Part shown: one piece after another, positions 44,498-59,256 of the stretch
Numbering within the stretch: the stretch's first letter is position 1
Layout: each line of letters opens with the position of its first letter
Origin: Diphasiastrum complanatum
Taxonomy: Eukaryota; Streptophyta; Lycopodiopsida; Lycopodiales; Lycopodiaceae
Reading direction: 5' to 3'
Assembly: GCA_029204225.1 (NCBI GenBank)
Contig: CM055115.1
Location: forward strand, 9,167,466-9,231,465
DNA: 64,000 bases
Made by a program: the position numbers and the translations under genes
Notes under the pieces: model-generated
Told to the model about the DNA's origin: nothing
Seen by the model: only the letters and a program-made list of their open reading frames with translations
Database searches by the model: none

Positions 44498-45829
44498 GTG
44501 AGCATGGACTATCGACTGGAAGGCGAGAATTATGCCTCGTGGAGCTGGAAGCTGAAAATACTGCTTAGGGAGAGAGGCTTGTGGTGCGTGGTTGCAGGAA
44601 CAGGTACAATTGAGCTGGATCAGGAGGGTTGCATGAAGAATGATGCGCAAGCAGAGGTGGTGAGAACCAGGGAAGCAAAGGCTCACATTTTGATCTGCAT
44701 GTCGCTTGGCGATGCGGCCATCTTGCGTGTCAGAGACCAAGAAACAGCCAAGGGTGTTTGGGACACCGCGCTACAGGCCAGCTATCAAGCCAAGGGATTT
44801 TCGAGCATCCTCATGCTTCAGAGGCATTTAGGAAGCAACAAGATGAACGATAGAGAGCCGATGAGAGAACATATTGAAAGAATCAAGAACATTAGGCATC
44901 AACTAGAGCCTGCTGGAACGAAGATTGACAAGCAGCAGCTGATCTACACGTTGATCACTAGCTTGCCACCAAGCTATGATGCCTTGTTGATGATGCTTGA
45001 TGGATTCGAAGATAGGATGGATATGGACTTCATTAGTAGGAGGCTCTTGCAGGAGGAAGGGAGGCGCAAGATCAATTCGACCCATGACGAAGTGGCGCTA
45101 CTCACCGGTTTCAAGAAAATCGGATTCAAAGGACCAAAGTAGGTGCAGACGATAGAAAAAGGACAATCCAGTCAGCCATGGAAGGAAGGAAAGAAGAAAG
45201 AGTTGCAAGACAGGTCGGACAAGAAGTATTTCTACTATGGTAAACCTGGACATTTCGCTCGAGAATGCAACAAAAATTGAGACGATCTCAAGAGAAAGGA
45301 TGCAGAGCAGGCGAACATCGTTGAGGAAGATGAAGAAAAGTCTAATGCTTTCGCCATGATGGTAGATGAAAACTAGAGTTCGACGAAGAAATCTGACAAT
45401 ACGTCAGGAGGATACTCGTCAGGCAGAAGCTCAATCGAGCCGGTCCATGTGAAGCCAAGAACCAAAGAACATCATAGCATTGATGATCCATATTGGTACC
45501 TAGATTCTGCGACAACCTCGCACATGACCAAAAATCGAACATCATTCATTACCTACGAGATGCTTGCAGGGAAGGAGATCATGATGGGTGACAGTGGGAG
45601 AATTGACGCAATTGGAAAAGGGTCTGTCTGCCTATGGCTTGGACAGGGGAGGAGAACAATGCTCAAAAACAGTCTGTATGTACCAAACTTGGCAAAGAAC
45701 TTGATATCAAAAGCGTGCATCAATGATGTTGGACTGGATGTGCTATTCGACAAAGATGGGTGCAACATTCAAAGAGAGGGAGAGCCAATTGGAATTGGAT
45801 TTCGCATAGGAGGGCTATATTCAATGTAA
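44498..45829 (+). pseudogene. Copia gag-protease fragment of a distinct lineage
   Basis: Gag is open for 214 codons: YRLEGENYASWSWKLKILLR, AHILICMSLGDAAILRVRD, QLIYTLITSLPPSYDALL, then a stop. The knuckle reads YFYYGKPGHFARECNK, with both first cysteines changed to Tyr. The protease reads YWYLDSATTSHMTKN (DSA for DSG), and the frame continues SLYVPNLAKNLISKACI to a stop. Both domain defects plus stops make it non-functional. Integrase and beyond are missing. Confidence 0.82.
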
Positions 45830-48260
<2,431 letters not shown>

Positions 48261-48292
48261 ATGTGTGGTTCCTTGAGTCCAAGCTACGCATT

Positions 48293-48625
48293 AGGGCCCT
48301 TTTTGGACTCAAAAAGGGCCTCTTCACTAATTATAATTAGTGTTAATGATGCCATGTGTACCAATGAGAGAGTGACAATTGAGATGGAATGGTCCATATG
48401 ACATGGCACAATCAATGGTGTAAATTGAATCTCCAAATTCTAACCCAACCACTAACTCTCCTTTAACTCTACTTCTATAGCCCATACTAATGATGATATG
48501 ATAAGGCTCAAGTTTATAATGTAAATGAAAAACTCTCAATTTTTTCAAGGACTTCAAAACGGCTTTTTATTAGTTAGAATGAGACAAAAGGGGGCCCAAT
48601 AATTCTTTGGGCCCCCATTTTGAAA
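48293..48625 (+). mobile_element. Possible MITE-like segment bounded by hairpins
   Basis: The left end is a hairpin, GGCCCTTTTT-GGACTC-AAAAAGGGCC (about 48,296-48,321); the right end is GGGGGCCCAA-TAATTC-TTTGGGCCCCC (about 48,592-48,620). The ends resemble each other in inverted order (GGGCCC then T-rich). About 330 bp, AT-rich and non-coding inside. I see no clear target-site duplication, so the call is tentative. Confidence 0.3.
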
Positions 48626-48707
48626 AAAAAATTAAAAAAAAAAATGGGGGGAGGGGTATGAGAGTACAATCCGCGCCCCCCCCACCCTTGTACCTTAAAA
48701 CAACCAA

Positions 48708-50060
48708 GTCTAGTCATTTTAGAACTTGAGCACTAACTCAAGCTGCAAGAGTTTTATAATGATACAAATTCATGGGTTCCTGTCTTGATTTGAAATTTTA
48801 ACTTTGACATGTAACTCGAGCAATGCTCGACTTAGAAACTATTAATTGATAAGTAAAGATGCTAAACTTTATTGGTTTCCTATTTTGAGAGCGGAAGAGA
48901 GGGTCAATTTTGTCTTTCTTTCCAAGAGTGTTTGACTTTGACATGGTGGGCAACCAGCTTCTACTTCTAACTCGAGCACTGCTCGAGTTAAGACACCAAT
49001 TTAGGAAGTTTTTTTTTCTGAATTCACTAATATGGTAAAATTACTTTTTTGCACTTTTATCAAAGTATATGCAATCACCTTCTACCTCTAACCAGTGAGC
49101 ACTGCTCAAGTTAGCCAAGAGACTATGTTGTTGATGTTCAATGTAGCACAAATTTCTCCATCCAACAATTGTGTTCCAACTTTGACATGTAACTTGAGCA
49201 ATGCTCAAGTTATAAACTGTTTATTGGTAAGTAAAAATGTTGAAGTTTATTGGTTTTGTATTTTGAGAAGCTTTAACAGAAGTTCTAATAGTCTTATTTT
49301 TACAATGATGTTCTAGCATTGCTCGAGTTAGCCCAAATTATGTTTTTGAGATTGAATGTGTCACAAGATTTGTCCAGGCACCAATTTTGATCTGACTTTG
49401 AAATGGTCGGAAACTAGCTTCTACTTCCAACTCGAACACTACTCAAGTTAGGCAATTTTTCCGAATTTTTTGGAACTCACCACTATGGAAAATCTACAGA
49501 TTTGCACTTTTATGAAAGTGCTCGAGTTAGCTTCTACTTCTAACTCGAGCACGGCGAGATAGCCAACATATTATGTTGTTGATGTTCAATGTAACACAAA
49601 ATTTGTCCATCCGTCAAATGTGTTCCATATTTGACATGTAACTCGAGCAATGCTCGAGTTGGAAACTGTTTATTGGTAAATAAAAATACTGAACTTTATT
49701 GGTTTCGTATTTTGAGAGCAAAAGAGGGGGTCAATCTTGTCTTCCTTTCCAGGAGTGTCTGACTTCGACATGGTGGGCAATCTGCTTCTACCTCTAACTC
49801 GAGCAGTGTTGGAAACTGTTTATTGGTAAATAAAAATACTGAACTTTATTGGTTTCGTATTTTGAGAGCAAAAGAGGGGGTCAATCTTGTCTTCCTTTCC
49901 AGGAGTGTCTGACTTCGACATGGTGGGCAATCTGCTTCTACCTCTAACTCGAGCACTGCTCGAGTTAGCCAACAGATTATGTTGTTGATGTTCAATGTAG
50001 CACAAAATTTTTCCAATTGTGTTCCAACATTGACAAGAAAGTTGAGCAATGCTCTAGTTA
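48708..50060 (+). repeat. Palindrome family, A' copy
   Basis: Direct counterpart of 6,510-7,720. It keeps perfect forms (for example AACTCGAGCACTGCTCGAGTT at about 48,969 and 49,948) and contains a local duplication (49,659-49,955) plus a rearranged copy near 49,520. Confidence 0.8.
49659..49955 (+). repeat. 148-bp tandem duplication with breakpoint inside a palindrome
   Basis: The stretch from TTGGAAACTGTTTATTGG to the next palindrome is present twice in a row here but once in A and A''. The joint reads AACTCGAGCAGTGTTGGAAAC: it lies within the palindromic core, of which one arm is lost. Confidence 0.8.
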
Positions 50061-50672
50061 TAAATTGTTTATTGGTAAGTAAAATGTTGAAGTTATTGTT
50101 TTGTATTTTCAAAAGCTTTAACAGAAAGAAGTTCTAACACTACTATTTTTACAGTGATGGATCATTTGCAGGAATAATTGTTCCCCTTATGAGTGACATC
50201 GAGAATTTAGTAAAGATTGACAATAAGTATGAGTGACATCGAGAATTTAGTTTGACAATAAGTATAAGTGATACTTTGAGGTTTTTGAGAATGGTTCTAA
50301 ATTAGACATATTTTTCTTTGCGCTTTGGATTGATACAGGAAACACTACGAGTTGTGGATGTGTGGTGCATATTCAAGAGGAATTTGATGATTGTGGTTCT
50401 GCATTTTTGAAAATATTTACTAAAAATATTTTAAGATCTATGCTAGTATCGTTGATTATGATGTCCCACTGATGGTAGCAAGTGTTTAGAAAAATCTGAA
50501 CTCTTGCTACGGATTGAATTGGCTATTGTATGACAATGAAATATATAATATATCACACAAGGAAATACTTGAAGGCTTTCGAAGGACCAAAAGCAAAATT
50601 CAAAATTATCCTAGCTTTCTTGGGTCGGAAAGAAATGTTCCAAAAAGAAAGTCCAGACAGTGAAGTAAAGAA

Positions 50673-51062
50673 GTGGAAGGGACAAGTGCTACGAAGAGAC
50701 ATAATCACCATGAATCACCTGCAAGTATGACTTTAGTGGTTACAACAGTGGACGCAATTCCACTTAGGAGTTTTCAATTAGAGCAATTGAGCAGGAAAAA
50801 GGGTGTCAAAGAAAAGAAGGATGTTTTAATTGAAGTTGTCTCAAAAAAATCAAAGGCCTCAAAATCATGCGATGAAGATGCACTTGCAAAAACAAATATG
50901 AGATTGGATGCCTTTGAGAAGTTGTATCCTCTGGGTATACAAACTGAGATTCAGATTGATGTAACCAAGTGTGAGCTTCTCCCAACGCAATATAACTGTA
51001 GGCCTTTCAATAGAGATTATTGTGATGCATTGTAGAGATTGTTGTTTAACACTATTGGGTGT
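50673..51062 (+). pseudogene. DGQHT-type gene, truncated copy (A')
   Basis: It matches 8,315-8,712. An in-frame 27-bp difference shortens the proline/glutamine region, a TAG at 51,033 replaces Gln after DYCDAL, and the sequence switches at about 51,063 to a copia gag in reverse. The DGQHT motif itself is lost. Confidence 0.75.
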
Positions 51063-51065
51063 GGT

Positions 51066-51526
51066 GCTACGAATATATTCTTTCATAGAAAGCTTGAAAG
51101 TAGTGTCATTACTGCATTTTGATCATCTATGACATATCCGACAGTGCCCATTTGCTTCAGCAGGTTCTTGAACTGGTTGATGTGACTCTGTAGGGAATCT
51201 CCATTGGTCATCTTGAGCGAGAAAATCTTCTTCCTGAGATGTAGCTTGGAAGCTATGTCACACGCATTATACAGAGTGCTCAAGATGTCCCAGACTTCCT
51301 TGGAGGTCTGAGCCTTAGACACATGGCCGATTTGAGTGTCTGATATATTGAGGATGATCAGCGCAAAGACTTTGCCATCTTTCAGCTTCCATCAGGAAAT
51401 TGTAGCATCGTCAGCTTTGCGTCTTATCTCTGCACCTATAACAACGTCATACATTTCGTTAGCCATTAGCATAGTTCTCATCTTAAATTTATATAGATGG
51501 TAATTGGCTCCATCATGCTTGTCCAT
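51066..51526 (-). pseudogene. Copia gag fragment (A')
   Basis: Counterpart of 13,936-14,381; the minus frame SKAQTSKEVWDILSTLYNAC and DIASKLHLRKKIFSLKMTNG is open for 79 codons, with stops elsewhere. It is truncated at the joint with the DGQHT fragment. Confidence 0.78.
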
Positions 51527-51603
51527 TATAGGACTGGCTTTCCCTTGGGAATCCATGTGGATATTAGTATAAGTGATAGTAGTAACTATCAGTGACTTGA
51601 GAA

Positions 51604-51724
51604 TGAAAATAGACTAACTCACTAACTTCACTTCATTCCATTTCAAAGAAATATATGAGAACAAATGCTCTTTATATAGCCTTGTGTTCTAAATATGAAA
51701 TAACCCTCTTAAGTTCCATAACCG
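51604..51724 (-). repeat. Short copia LTR (121 bp), A' copy
   Basis: Counterpart of 14,459-14,579 with the same 4-bp deletion. Confidence 0.72.
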
Positions 51725-51929
51725 CTTTTGACAAGGATCGGAATAACATATGGACTCTAGGTCAAAATAAAGTTTGACCATGGATCGATTTGATCTCCGA
51801 CCTGGTATCAGAATACACTTATTCTATTTCAAGCTCAATCTTTTTAAAACAACAAATAAACTATCACAAGAAATAACTATTTTGCATTATGTAGATCTAA
51901 ATAAGAGACAACTAGATCATGCCATGTTA

Positions 51930-52049
51930 TCACATGTCTTCATCCTCAGATTGAGCAGGTCCTCCAAATGTACATGAATTGTTGTAATGTGCTCCTTCCA
52001 AAAATCTATTAAACTTTTCATATGAAAATTTGGGGCTACACAACATCGT
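51930..52049 (-). pseudogene. Acidic-tail gene 3' end (copy d)
   Basis: Counterpart of 14,785-14,904, ending FGGPAQSEDEDM. Same position relative to the short LTR. Confidence 0.4.
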
Positions 52050-52937
52050 TGTTGTAATCTATACAAAAATTTGCTATCGGTGTTGAAAAAAAAATGACCG
52101 GCATCAATCATTAATTGTTTTTTTAAAGATCATTGATGAACAACCACTTCACCCCTCCTTTTAAGGAAATTATCAATTTCAATAAAAGTTAACTGTATGT
52201 GAAACTGTAAGAGTCTGATCTTTTGAATATAATTCACCATAGGATTTTACTAGAGATTAAATCAGTTATGTGATTTCTATTACTACAAATTTTCCAATAA
52301 AATTGGACTGCTTTTCCTTTTTATTGACTGGTTTGGCATTACTCCGTTAATATTGATAAATCCTATCCAAACACATAATATAAAATTAGATGACTGGAAA
52401 TCCCACCAATAGGATTTCAGTAATTCTTGAACCATATCCTGTCAGAATTACTGTCTAGATAAAGAATACTATTCCCACTCATTCAATCTGGTCATTTCAT
52501 ATTGTTTGACGATTTTAATCAAATTTAACGAGTATCTTGCAGAAACATTCCTTTGACTGATTTCTAGTGAGCAACATCGATTAGAAAACTATCAGACAAG
52601 TAACTGATTTCAAATTTTTACCAATTTTAAATTCAACAAAAAAGAAAAAAATTCAAATTTTAACTTTCAATCTGGGAGTTCCCAACTCCAAAAGGCAAAA
52701 GAATGACAATACAGTAAAACCTGTCGGCAATTTCATTGTGGTTCCTCATGTCAATTTTAACTTATCTATCACCACAAAATAATTTAGACTTAGTGATAAA
52801 CTCAGTTTAATCAATTCACTAATCTAAACTGATTCCATAGATGACAAAGAAATGACCGAAATTTTTATTTCTTCGGAAAACTCAATTATTTTCGAAAAAA
52901 TTCGAAACACTGTCCGATTTCTAATGTTACTAACCCA
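52050..52937 (+). repeat. Dispersed non-coding repeat, full-length copy
   Basis: This is the longest version; 14,905-15,483 lacks an internal 306 bp and 18,470-19,131 covers the middle. AT-rich without coding. Confidence 0.65.
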
Positions 52938-53325
52938 ATGTCAAACTGGCATGAAAGCACACTACATCAGTTACAAACGTCATTACGGAATGTTTTTACG
53001 TAAACTTCAGTTTTACGGAATTTGTCATCCATTAACACTGATTTGTGACCCAACTGTCAGAGCACATGTGTATGACCACTCAAATCAATTGTAAATCTTT
53101 CATGCATGTCAGAATCACTCTGAGAATCAACATGAAACTAATCCATGCAAGCATAGTACTACAAATTAGGGAAATGACTGGCATGCAATCAGAATAATTT
53201 CAAATTTTGCCAATTTTACTCACAAAACTACAAAACTTCATATGATCATAACTTTGGCTATAGGACACCAAATTGGGTGCTGTAAAGCTTATTACAGAGG
53301 GAGAATAAGTGAATAAGATGCTTGC
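52938..53325 (+). repeat. Dispersed non-coding repeat (CCAATGTCAAACTGG type)
   Basis: It matches 15,484-15,706 and 40,465-40,850. It ends at about 53,325 inside the sequence that elsewhere leads to copia reverse transcriptase. Confidence 0.7.
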
Positions 53326-53513
53326 CACATTAGCCTGCCACCTAGGCTTCACACGTGCGAGATCAGAGTGTCAAAAAATTTGTAGTAGGGCTCTTTTCCA
53401 CAAGACAATATCATGCAAAAACGTGCAAACACCCATTCTAGCCCAAAATTGATGCTACCAACAAACTTAAACAATCAATTAGACTTCCATGAAGCATTCA
53501 TACTGATTCTAAG

Positions 53514-54068
53514 ATGCATAGAAGATACTTGATAATTATTTCATTTGAAATGGTTTGCTTTTCCATAAAGGAAAAGTTTGTGCGCCAGATATTGTGGACA
53601 TTAGGGCCCAAATCCTATGCGAGTGACATGATAGCCCCAGTGCGGGACACCTTGGTATACAGAGGACACTTGACCTTGTTAAGTGAAAATTTTATTGGCC
53701 AAAAATGAATGGTCATGTCGAGGCATATGTTCAAAAATGTGAACAATGCCAAGTAAATAAAGCAGAAACCAGCAAGAAATGGGAAAGTACTTCCATGGAT
53801 TTTGTGGTCGGACTTCCCAAGTTAGGGAAGGGTCACGATGCTATTTGGGTAGTAGTTGACAAGCTAACGAAAATGGTGCAGTTGATTCCAACAAAAACTA
53901 TTGTCAAAGCTTCTGAACTTGCTCAACTCTTCATTGAAAAGGTGTTCAGTTTGTATGGTTTGCTGAACGATATTGTTAATGATCAGGATTCCAAGTTCAC
54001 TGGCAACTTCTGGTAGGCGGTCTTTGAAAGACTGGAAACTACTTTATGTGTATCATTTATGGATCACC
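53514..54068 (+). pseudogene. Ty3/gypsy integrase, central part
   Basis: Upstream residues LVYRGHLTLLSENFIGQK are degraded. From 53,705 the frame reads YVQKCEQCQVNKAETSK (CxxC of the zinc-binding region), then STSMDFVVGLPKLGKGHDAI (first catalytic Asp), WVVVDKLTKMVQLIPTK, LFIEKVFSLYGLLNDIVNDQ and SKFTGNFW, stop. The part from LFIEKVF onward is the same sequence as 15,707-15,855. It is cut at 54,070, where the inverted A'' begins. Confidence 0.87.
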
Positions 54069-54071
54069 TAG

Positions 54072-54267
54072 CCTTCAAATTTCTTCTTGATAAAGTACAC
54101 CAAACAATCCTCTAGCAACATGCTGATGGCTTGATTTAAATGATTTCATGGGCAGTTTATTGACTAGATAGTCTTGAAAAACAGATAATTTGACTTTCCT
54201 ATCTGGATAATCGAGATCAACAACAATAGATTGTTTAGACATTTGTTGTACAAAAGAATAATTCAGG
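54072..54267 (-). pseudogene. Copia pre-integrase/integrase stub (A'')
   Basis: Inverted counterpart of 13,310-13,506. It ends at GAAATTTGAAGGC, 22 bp past the shared integrase deletion joint, and is the inner boundary of the inverted arm. Confidence 0.8.
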
Positions 54268-55526
54268 TGATGTCGTACTATACCAACAGGTTTAATATAG
54301 ATTTTGTAGTGAAAAGTATCGTTCCCACAGAAGATAGCGTTAGAAAATTATGTTTTTGGTATAATTATGGCAGGTGGTTTTGAATGTTATTCTGGTTGTC
54401 GACAGACATTAAAAAGTAACCAGTATTACTTATATTTGGAATGGGTAATGTTAATGAATTCAGAACAACAATCTGGTCTCTATCGAATTGAAGGAAACGC
54501 ATTCTACAAATGAAATGTTATCAAAGTGGTACAACAGACTACACTCTGGCTGACTATGGTGTCAACAGAAAATCGGGAATTGCTCGATGTATTCGCGACT
54601 GTGCAGACAATTGATTAATTGAATTCGCGAACTATTCGTTCCTAGACAATAGTCCTTAACAACTAAAGCCCAACTTAATGGTTAAAGAGCACAAATGGTT
54701 TTAGAGCATGTTAGAAACTTATGTCAATGCCAATCAGGAAAATAGATCAGAGACTCAATTCTTCAGACAGGGACTGTCATCTCATTTGTATACATACAAC
54801 TTAATTCAATGATCGTGCTAGACTGCACAAAGATAGTCATTATTCGAGTGTCGAAAAGAAAGTATTGGCAACAGACGAATAAGATGATTTTAAGACAGTT
54901 CTTTAGAGCATGCTTTACGGAACACAACAAACGACTGTAATGCACTAGAGCGTCTATCTGATCAGAGAGTAATTCATGAAATGTGTTAGAGATTGTTAGC
55001 AGACTTAAGATCACTCACACTCAACAGTGCAGAGAACAGAGATAAGGGGGAATAACTCACAAAACTCTATTCACTTCTTCAATCTCTTACATAAGCATAA
55101 ACTCTTCTCTCTCGATGATTGAGACTGAAGTGTGAGATCAATATATGTTCTACGGAACAAACACACCTCTTAAACAATAGGTGCGTCGCTCCCGCGAAAG
55201 GGTCTAGTTAAGAATTAAACTAAAAATACGTTCAACTATACCATAAGAGGTATACTTAACTATGAGTTAAAGTTACTTTAGTTTAACATGTCTTTTCATA
55301 ACTAGTCGTTTCGTATGGACGGCCTAGTTAAGGGTTATCCAAGGCAATGTCTTTTCCTATTAAAGGTCTAGCCCTTAATTTATAAGGCAAGTACCTAGGA
55401 GATATATTCTCAATAAATGACTTAGGCCTCTTCATGATTTATACTTAACCAGCCCACATCTTCATTTTCGAGTATATTATGCCATATTTATGTTGATATT
55501 CAATTTTTGACATTCGCGTGGCATCA
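54268..55526 (-). repeat. 1.26-kb LTR, inverted copy (A'')
   Basis: Inverted counterpart of 12,046-13,309; the outer end reads TGATGCCACG instead of TGATGTCACG, so the terminal inverted repeat is one mismatch short. Confidence 0.75.
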
Positions 55527-55829
55527 CATATCCCCTTCCTCAAATGTGAAACGTCCTCGTGAACATATCATCTTTACTTCGAGGATTACTCGAGAAACAT
55601 TCTTGTTCGTAAGATTTTCGTTGAGGCGAAAAAAAAAATTTCTTCATATGATTCGTCCTTAAGATATTTCTTCAGAGAATATGTGTCTTGTTGTTGCGTT
55701 GAGTAGGTTGTTTTTGAGTTGAAATTGTTTGATGAAAACTGGAATCAAACTTCAAAACATCTTCAAACTGCAAAGATCTACCTTCAGTATCACAGATACG
55801 CATCAGCATGACAAAGACATGAATAATAT

Positions 55830-56935
55830 TTATGAATTATTCAATTCTTCATATAGTTTTTGAGCTAGCTCCAAGTTTTGTTGAGCTTCGATCAACAACA
55901 AATCTTCTTTGGATTTTGTATATCGGTCAACTGGGAGGTTGCTTAATTCTTCTAGTTTAACAGGGAGTAATGTTCCATCGAACAACTCCTGAGTCAACTT
56001 TGTATCTTTGTCTGAATCACTTCGTAGAGTGATTTCTTCACAGTATTGAGATGAGAATCTAATAAAATTGCTTTTAACATAAAGATTCTGAATAAAGAAT
56101 AATGTCTTTGCCGCAAAGGTACCAAACTGCCAAAATGAATATGTACAAAATTGCTTATATCTGAATGACTTCCTTCTATCCTGCAGATTATGTCGAATCT
56201 CCGCAAAATATTCTTCAAGGTTTTGCTCCCAATCTACATATAGACTGAATAGTTCTGGATACACCATATTAATGTTGATCAGCAACCCCGCGTCATCGAA
56301 TGCGCCTAAATCCGCAATAGCTTTGGGTTTGTATAATTGAAACTGCGAATTTCGCTTCCAAAAATGTCACTTATTGTCTCTGTTCTGCAAAAATTGAAGT
56401 TCTTTGATGCGAATGTATTCGAGAGCATACATAGCCGAAGAGCCTATGTATAACTCTGCTGACCCGAAAGGTAGGACTTTAAACTTTCCCTGGATTATGC
56501 CCTAGCAGAGACATCCCTTCTGCTCAATAGAAAGCTGGGCCCATAACCAGAGAAAGTCTTCCTTCTCCCATGGTCGCTTCCAATCGTCGAAGGCGATGCC
56601 ATACACCATTGTAATTCAATGTTAAAAGTAGGTGGACACCATTTTCAGAAGCGTTCAGCAAATGTACGGAATCTGTCAGCACATACCTTCGACCGATTCC
56701 GCCGCATTCGCTGTGGCTGTGTAGATGCAGTTGCCAAGTCCTGAGTTTGCAACTCAGCAGCCAGCTTCTGATCTTCCGTTTGTTGTTGGAGATCTGACAG
56801 CTCCTGTTCGAGCTTGTCAATCTTTGCGACTGCTTCCAGATACTCGGGATGGTCTGAGGCTCCGGTGCAGGCAGGCACAGATGGAATTTGTTGTGTAAGG
56901 TCATCAATTCTGATGTAATTTATTTTTTTGTTCAT
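55830..56935 (-). pseudogene. Degraded unrecognised element ORF (A'' copy)
   Basis: Counterpart of 10,637-11,742. The N-terminal piece is longer here (96 codons, continuing QPQRMRRNRSKVCADRF) because the codon that is TGA in A is CGA here. The same later frameshift and stops are present, so these predate the duplication. Confidence 0.45.
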
Positions 56936-57254
56936 TATGTATAGTTGGCTTTTGGAAGTTCTTAGTCTTGTATTGAGCTCTTCATGTTTGCTAGCTATGG
57001 TAGATTAAGCTCTTTGTAATTGCGTGAATGGTAGCAAAACTCTTGGTTGGATCCTTGTCAAATTATTGTTGAGGTGCAATTTGCAAAGGTTTGCTACAAC
57101 TAGATTCAAAGAAAATTTGAGGAACCTAGCACTTTGGAGAAAGAGCTATCCAATTTGCTGCAAATCCAACATATGCCTGTGAAGAATTGAAAAAGATTAT
57201 CTATGTTAGATATAGGGGTCTTATGTTTTTTACATCAAGCATCTAGGTGTAGGA

Positions 57255-57914
57255 TGTTGATAGGAATAAATTTGGCATAGATGGCAAATTATGCATTTCC
57301 ACTTGTAATGCCACTATTGAGCCAAAATAGAGTAAGAGGCTAAATACTTGCTAATTAGAGTGTAGACAAGTGTAAAGTTTTTGTTTGATGAATTCCAAGA
57401 GGTCCAATAGGATTTAGAGGTGGAACCTTGTGAGGTCCAATAGGAAATTGAGGTGTGCTTGAATATAGTCCAATAGAATTAAGAGGTGCATAGATCAATG
57501 ATCCAATAGGATCAAGAGGTGACAAAATATGGTCCAATCATAGTTAAGCATAGTGGTAGCTCGTGGACCTACTAGTATCATTGTACTCGTCATTTTGAAT
57601 GTAATTGATTTGGTGATTTCATGGATTTTGTGAGTTATTGGATTTCTAGCTTTCTCTCTCTACCCGAGAGCTCATGATGCATTTTCTCTCTCTACTCGAG
57701 GAGAGCAGCTTGTTTTTACTTAGATTATTTTTTGAATACTTCCCACACGTGTGAGTGAGAGTTGGAAGTGATTGAATGCATGTAGTAGTGTGTTTTTGCC
57801 ATAGGATTCAAGATTGATCTTGAATCTCAATCTAGTCTTGATCTTGGTGCATCTACACACCTTAGGAGATCACAAGTACATGTAGTGGACAGTCCACACG
57901 TGTGAAATTCAACA
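57255..57914 (+). repeat. 660-bp copia-type LTR (A'' copy)
   Basis: Counterpart of 9,658-10,317 with identical length and TGTTGA/TCAACA ends. The five-CCAAT array (sense strand) is at 57,404-57,538 with the same spacing. Confidence 0.85.
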
Positions 57915-57927
57915 TGGTATCAGAGTC
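57915..57927 (+). promoter_or_regulatory. Primer-binding site, one mutation
   Basis: TGGTATCAGAGTC directly follows the LTR; the penultimate base differs from the usual GCC. Confidence 0.82.
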
Positions 57928-58600
57928 TACCTAAGGTTACCATGCATTTTGATCCATCTAAGTGAAAAAAATTTCATCAATCTTGAGCTAGAAGTTGTCA
58001 AGGCCCATTTTCCTAGCTATCTTGTTCAATCTTGGATCAAAAGAGATCAAAAGGACATTGATTGGGTCTGACCTGGTACTGTACGGAATCAGGTGCTCAG
58101 ACACGTGTGAGGAACATCCAATTTCAGTTTGGAAGTTCTCTCTCATGTTTGATCCATTTATCTTGCTTGATAGCTTGTTTTGAAGCTATTTTTGTCTAGT
58201 TTCTGTTGCAATCAGTTTCATTCCATTTGGTTGAGCCAATCAAAAGTTATAAGCTTTTGAAGAGGGTTAGGTAGGGCACCTAGACCTGGGTGGACACATT
58301 TAGTTTGGTCAAGAGATTACTTGGTTGATCCAAAATCACAGTTGTATGCTTGCCAATCTCATCTATATGTGATCTAGGCACTGTTTTCAGATCTTAGCCA
58401 TTTTGTTTCATGCAATATCATTGTATTTGAGTCAAATTTGGTTTCTTAGTGTATTTCACATGTGCTAAGAGTGTTAGATCCTAACTTTGCCTATACTCCA
58501 TCATTTGATGTGAAATAGATCTTGTTTTAGAGAGATTTGAGTAGCTAGTGATAATCAATTCACAAATTGTTGTAAGATCTTTCATAGGAGGAGATAGTAC
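57928..58600 (+). other. Copia leader remnant (A'')
   Basis: Inverted counterpart of 8,972-9,644, with no frame of note. Confidence 0.5.
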
Positions 58601-59256
58601 TCAATTATTGGATCCTATTGAAAGTGTGTAACAACATTTATTGTTCATCATTTGAGTTTTCTTCACTTCAAATGTCTTCAATGGGTTCATCCTTGTTGGA
58701 ACCAAGTGAAAGATTGCCGCTTGTATTGTATGTTGTCCATCCACAACATAAAATTTTATCTGTACTGCCTTGTCCTTTAAAATTTTGCTGTCGAACACCT
58801 CTACAAACTCCCCAGTTTTTGAATAAAATGGGATCACATCTACTGGGGGCAACTTCACCCCAATAGTGTTAAACAACAATCTCTGCAACGCATCACAATA
58901 ATCTCCATTGAAAGGCCTATAGTTATATTGCACTGGGAGAAGCTCACACTTGGTTACATCAATTTGAATCTCAGTTTGTATACCCAGAGGATACAACTTC
59001 TTAAAGGCATCCAATCTCATATTTGTTTTTGCAAGTGCATCTTCATCGCATGATTTTGAGGCCTTTGATTTTTTTGAGACAACTTCAATCAAAACATCCT
59101 TCTTTTATTTGACACCCTTTTTCCTGCTCTTTTGCTCTTTTTGTGAAGGTGGTTGAAAACTCCTAGGTGGAATTGCGTCCACTATTGTAACCACTAAAGT
59201 CATATTTGCAGGTGATTCATGGTGATTATGTCTCTCCGTAACACTTGTCCCTTCCA
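58601..59256 (-). pseudogene. DGQHT-type gene, nonsense copy (A'')
   Basis: Counterpart of 8,315-8,971. A TAA at about 59,108 (A has GAA) follows KKGVK and separates the N-terminal third from a 163-codon remainder that still includes YVVDGQHTIQAAIFHLVP. No ATG follows closely, so translation of the remainder is doubtful. Only a few amino-acid differences from A otherwise. Confidence 0.75.

Noticed and set aside
48592-48620. Hairpin as a transcription terminator
   Set aside because: Intrinsic terminators are not a feature of plant nuclear genes; a transposon-end hairpin is more likely.
54763-55014. 83-codon minus frame
   Set aside because: Inside the 1.26-kb LTR and not open in the A copy.
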